Position numbers and translations under genes: made by a program. This document shows positions 5,360 to 7,322 of a stretch of DNA of 7,322 nt, one piece after another. Origin of the DNA: Deltaproteobacteria bacterium (GTDB lineage: Bacteria > Desulfobacterota > DSM-4660 > Desulfatiglandales > Desulfatiglandaceae). Location of the stretch: the NCBI GenBank assembly GCA_019307645.1, contig JAFDJF010000197.1, positions 1 to 7,322 on the forward strand, written 5' to 3'. Under the pieces are notes generated by a model. The model was not told where the DNA came from and did not search any database. It saw only the letters and a program-made list of their open reading frames with translations. Positions within the stretch are counted from its first letter, which is position 1; each line of letters opens with the position of its first letter.

Positions 5360-6103
5360 CTACTCATTCTTTTTAAAGACAGACATTAAATCAATCGGTA
5401 TTGGGAAAAATGTTGTGGTACTGTTCTCTGACGACATCTCCCGCATTGTCTGAAGATATCTCAACTGAAGGGCCTCGGGGTGTTTGGATATAATGCTTGC
5501 TGCTTCCACAAGCTTATTGGCTGCCTGAAATTCACCTTCTGCATTAATGATTTTGGCCCGTCGCTCTCTCTCGGCCTCAGCCTGTTTGGCCATGGAACGC
5601 TTCATCTCTTCTGTCAGTTCGATATGCTTCACCTCAACCGTAGAGACCTTTATCCCCCAGGGATCGGTGGACTTGTCCAGGATATCCTGCAACTGAGAGT
5701 TGATTTTTTCTCTTTTAGACAGGATTTCATCAAGCTCCACCTGTCCGCAGACGCTCCTGAGCGTGGTCTGGGCCAGTTGCGATGTGGCAAAGAGGAAATC
5801 CTCTACTTCAACCGTTGCTTTGGTAGGTTCCATGACCCGGAAATAGATGACTGCATTGACCTTTATAGAGACATTGTCCTTTGTGATCACGTCCTGTTCA
5901 GGGACATCCATGGTAACCAGACGCAGACTCACTTTTACCATTTTATCGATGACAGGGATGAGGATAATCAACCCCGGTCCCTTGGTCTTGATTATACGAC
6001 CCAGGCGAAAGATGACACCTCGCTCATATTCTTTCAAGATTTTAATTGCTGACCAGAGAAAAAAGATAACCAGTATTAATGCCAGAACCCAGAAGTTAAA
6101 CAT
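5360..6103 (-). CDS. Slipin (stomatin-like SPFH/band-7 membrane protein)
   Basis: The protein has 247 residues, with one N-terminal membrane segment (about 4-20) followed by a full SPFH domain. Recognisable pieces are [12 protein letters not shown] (25-36), GPGL (42-45), the VITKDNV region (72-78), QTTLRSVCG (112-120), LDEIL (124-128), [11 protein letters not shown] (149-159), and the helical [25 protein letters not shown] stretch (167-191) typical of slipins. These proteins form membrane-bound oligomeric scaffolds. A strong GGAGG lies 7 bases before ATG 6103, 15 bases after the nfeD stop, so the two are cotranscribed. In archaeal homologues the adjacent NfeD protease cleaves the slipin near its hydrophobic C-terminus; the [12 protein letters not shown] segment (229-240) is the corresponding region here. 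Confidence 0.93.
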   Translation of the reverse strand: MFNFWVLALILVIFFLWSAIKILKEYERGVIFRLGRIIKTKGPGLIILIPVIDKMVKVSLRLVTMDVPEQDVITKDNVSIKVNAVIYFRVMEPTKATVEVEDFLFATSQLAQTTLRSVCGQVELDEILSKREKINSQLQDILDKSTDPWGIKVSTVEVKHIELTEEMKRSMAKQAEAERERRAKIINAEGEFQAANKLVEAASIISKHPEALQLRYLQTMREMSSENSTTTFFPIPIDLMSVFKKNE

Positions 6104-6118
6104 TTTTTTGTCCTCCCG

Positions 6119-7322
6119 TTAGAATTCTCGGTTAACAGCCTTTCGGACCTTCAAGACCAAACCCTGAACACTTTCCACCATGACATTTTCTCCAGGTTCA
6201 ATCTTTTCTGAGGCCCTTGCGCGCCAGTACTCCCCATGTACAAAGACCAGTCCTTCGCGGTCGATGGGTTCCCTGACGACACCCACCTCTCCCAAGAGAC
6301 CTTCCACCCCGGTTGTGGGTTTGGCCCGGTAGGCCTTAAACGCCAGGCCGGCCACAACCGCAAAAAAGCCGCCCACCATGAGTATGGTAGGCAAAATGAG
6401 TTTCAGTGAAACGCCCAGATCCTCAAACAGCATAATAGAACCAATAGTCAGGGAAATCAAGCCGCCTATTGACAGCATACCATAACTGGTCACTTTGATC
6501 TCGGCAATAAAAAAAATGATTCCCAGCAAAATCAGCAGGAGACCGGCGTAGTTTACCGGAAGCGTCTGCATGGAATAAAAGGCAAGAATAAGGGATATGC
6601 CTCCGACCACACCGGGGAGGATGGCTCCCGGATGGGCCAGCTCAAAATACAGCCCGGCAAGTCCGATCATCATGAGAATATAGGCGATATTCGGGTCACT
6701 TATGGTCTTGAGTATCCGGTCGCGGAATTCAAGTTTGAAATATGTGTGTTTGATGTCTGAAGTCTCAAGTGTCACCTTGCCTTTGGCGAGACGGACCTCT
6801 TTTCCGTCCACACGCCGGAAGAGTTCGTCCAAATCCCTTGCAACCATATCGATTACATTGATTTTCAGCGCTTCATGCGCTGTTACGGAGACGCTTTCTC
6901 GGATTGCTTTTTCCACCCATTGTCCGTTTTTTCCTTTGTCTTCTGCGATTCCACGACCATATGAGGCCATGTCGTTGACTACTTTCTCCGACATGGTTCC
7001 ACCAATATCTTTGCCTCCCGCCATCACAGGATGGGCGGCCCCGATGTTCGTTCCGGGTGCCATGGCCGCAATATGGCCGGCCACAGTAACCATTACACCG
7101 GCAGAGGCGGCCCCGGCCCCACTGGGGGCCACATATACAATGACAGGAACAGACGAATTCAGTATGGCCTTGACTATAGTACGCATGGAAGAAGCCAGGC
7201 CGCCAGGTGTATCAAGACGGATAACGGCAAGCACCGCACCCATCTTCCGGGCCTCCTCCAGTCCTCTGGTTACATAGGTGGCGGTTCCGGGGTTGATCGG
7301 GCCTTCAAGATCAATGATCAGG
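6119..7322 (-). CDS. Long NfeD protein with ClpP-like serine protease domain, 5' end outside the window
   Basis: The frame is open to the right edge, giving 400 visible residues; the N-terminus and any signal peptide are missing. Visible residues 1-140 are the ClpP-class domain: IDLEGPINPGTATYVTRGL, RLDTPGG (35-41), the PSGAGAASAG segment with candidate nucleophile Ser73, and SEKVVND with candidate general base Lys113. The 40-residue spacing agrees with the Ser-Lys dyad of the characterised archaeal homologue PH1510. Several hydrophobic membrane segments follow (about 213-327), then a C-terminal OB-fold (NfeD) domain (about 338-395). The enzyme is a membrane protease thought to act on the slipin encoded immediately downstream, probably in membrane quality control. 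An internal ATG at 7243 is not the true start, since conserved domain sequence precedes it. Confidence 0.93.
   Translation of the reverse strand, partial: LIIDLEGPINPGTATYVTRGLEEARKMGAVLAVIRLDTPGGLASSMRTIVKAILNSSVPVIVYVAPSGAGAASAGVMVTVAGHIAAMAPGTNIGAAHPVMAGGKDIGGTMSEKVVNDMASYGRGIAEDKGKNGQWVEKAIRESVSVTAHEALKINVIDMVARDLDELFRRVDGKEVRLAKGKVTLETSDIKHTYFKLEFRDRILKTISDPNIAYILMMIGLAGLYFELAHPGAILPGVVGGISLILAFYSMQTLPVNYAGLLLILLGIIFFIAEIKVTSYGMLSIGGLISLTIGSIMLFEDLGVSLKLILPTILMVGGFFAVVAGLAFKAYRAKPTTGVEGLLGEVGVVREPIDREGLVFVHGEYWRARASEKIEPGENVMVESVQGLVLKVRKAVNREF

Overview
The window looks like a chromosomal piece of a Desulfobacterota (former deltaproteobacterial) anaerobe, probably a sulfate reducer or close relative. 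The pointers are a HesB/IscA-like selenoprotein with an in-frame UGA, a fused CobA-HemD (uroporphyrinogen-III methyltransferase plus synthase) beside hemC, an MEP-pathway ispD in the same run, and a NfeD-slipin pair. The taxonomic placement is inferred from gene content, not from a marker gene.

Layout. Positions 1-91 look like the diverged right half of a short inverted-repeat element cut by the window edge; 92-546 holds no gene I can support. At 547-1033 lies a self-contained plus-strand unit: a consensus-like promoter, a strong ribosome binding site, a 105-residue selenoprotein of the A-type Fe-S scaffold family (Sec34, UGA at 715-717) with a candidate SECIS hairpin directly after the UGA, and a terminator. 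Everything from 1040 to 7322 is on the minus strand. In transcription order: a long ClpP-type-protease NfeD (cut by the right edge), a slipin, a charged 132-residue protein with a Rho_N/SAP-like segment and a terminator behind it, then ispD, hemC, cobA-hemD and a 144-residue two-repeat protein with a repeated C-X30-C pattern.

How the genes work together. NfeD and slipin form a membrane protease/scaffold pair. hemC makes hydroxymethylbilane, the HemD part should close it to uroporphyrinogen III, and the CobA part methylates that to precorrin-2 for siroheme, cobalamin or alternative heme synthesis. ispD feeds isoprenoid synthesis.

The most notable points are: (1) the selenocysteine at the first scaffold-cysteine position of the HesB-like protein; (2) the HemD half of the CobA-HemD fusion appears broken twice, by a 4-bp tandem duplication (frameshift, 1835-1842) and by a roughly 144-bp MITE-like inverted-repeat element (1523-1666) sitting where the last HemD segment should be; (3) the diverged second copy of that element at the left edge; and (4) the unrecognised two-repeat cysteine protein. 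I do not see a large new multi-gene system here.
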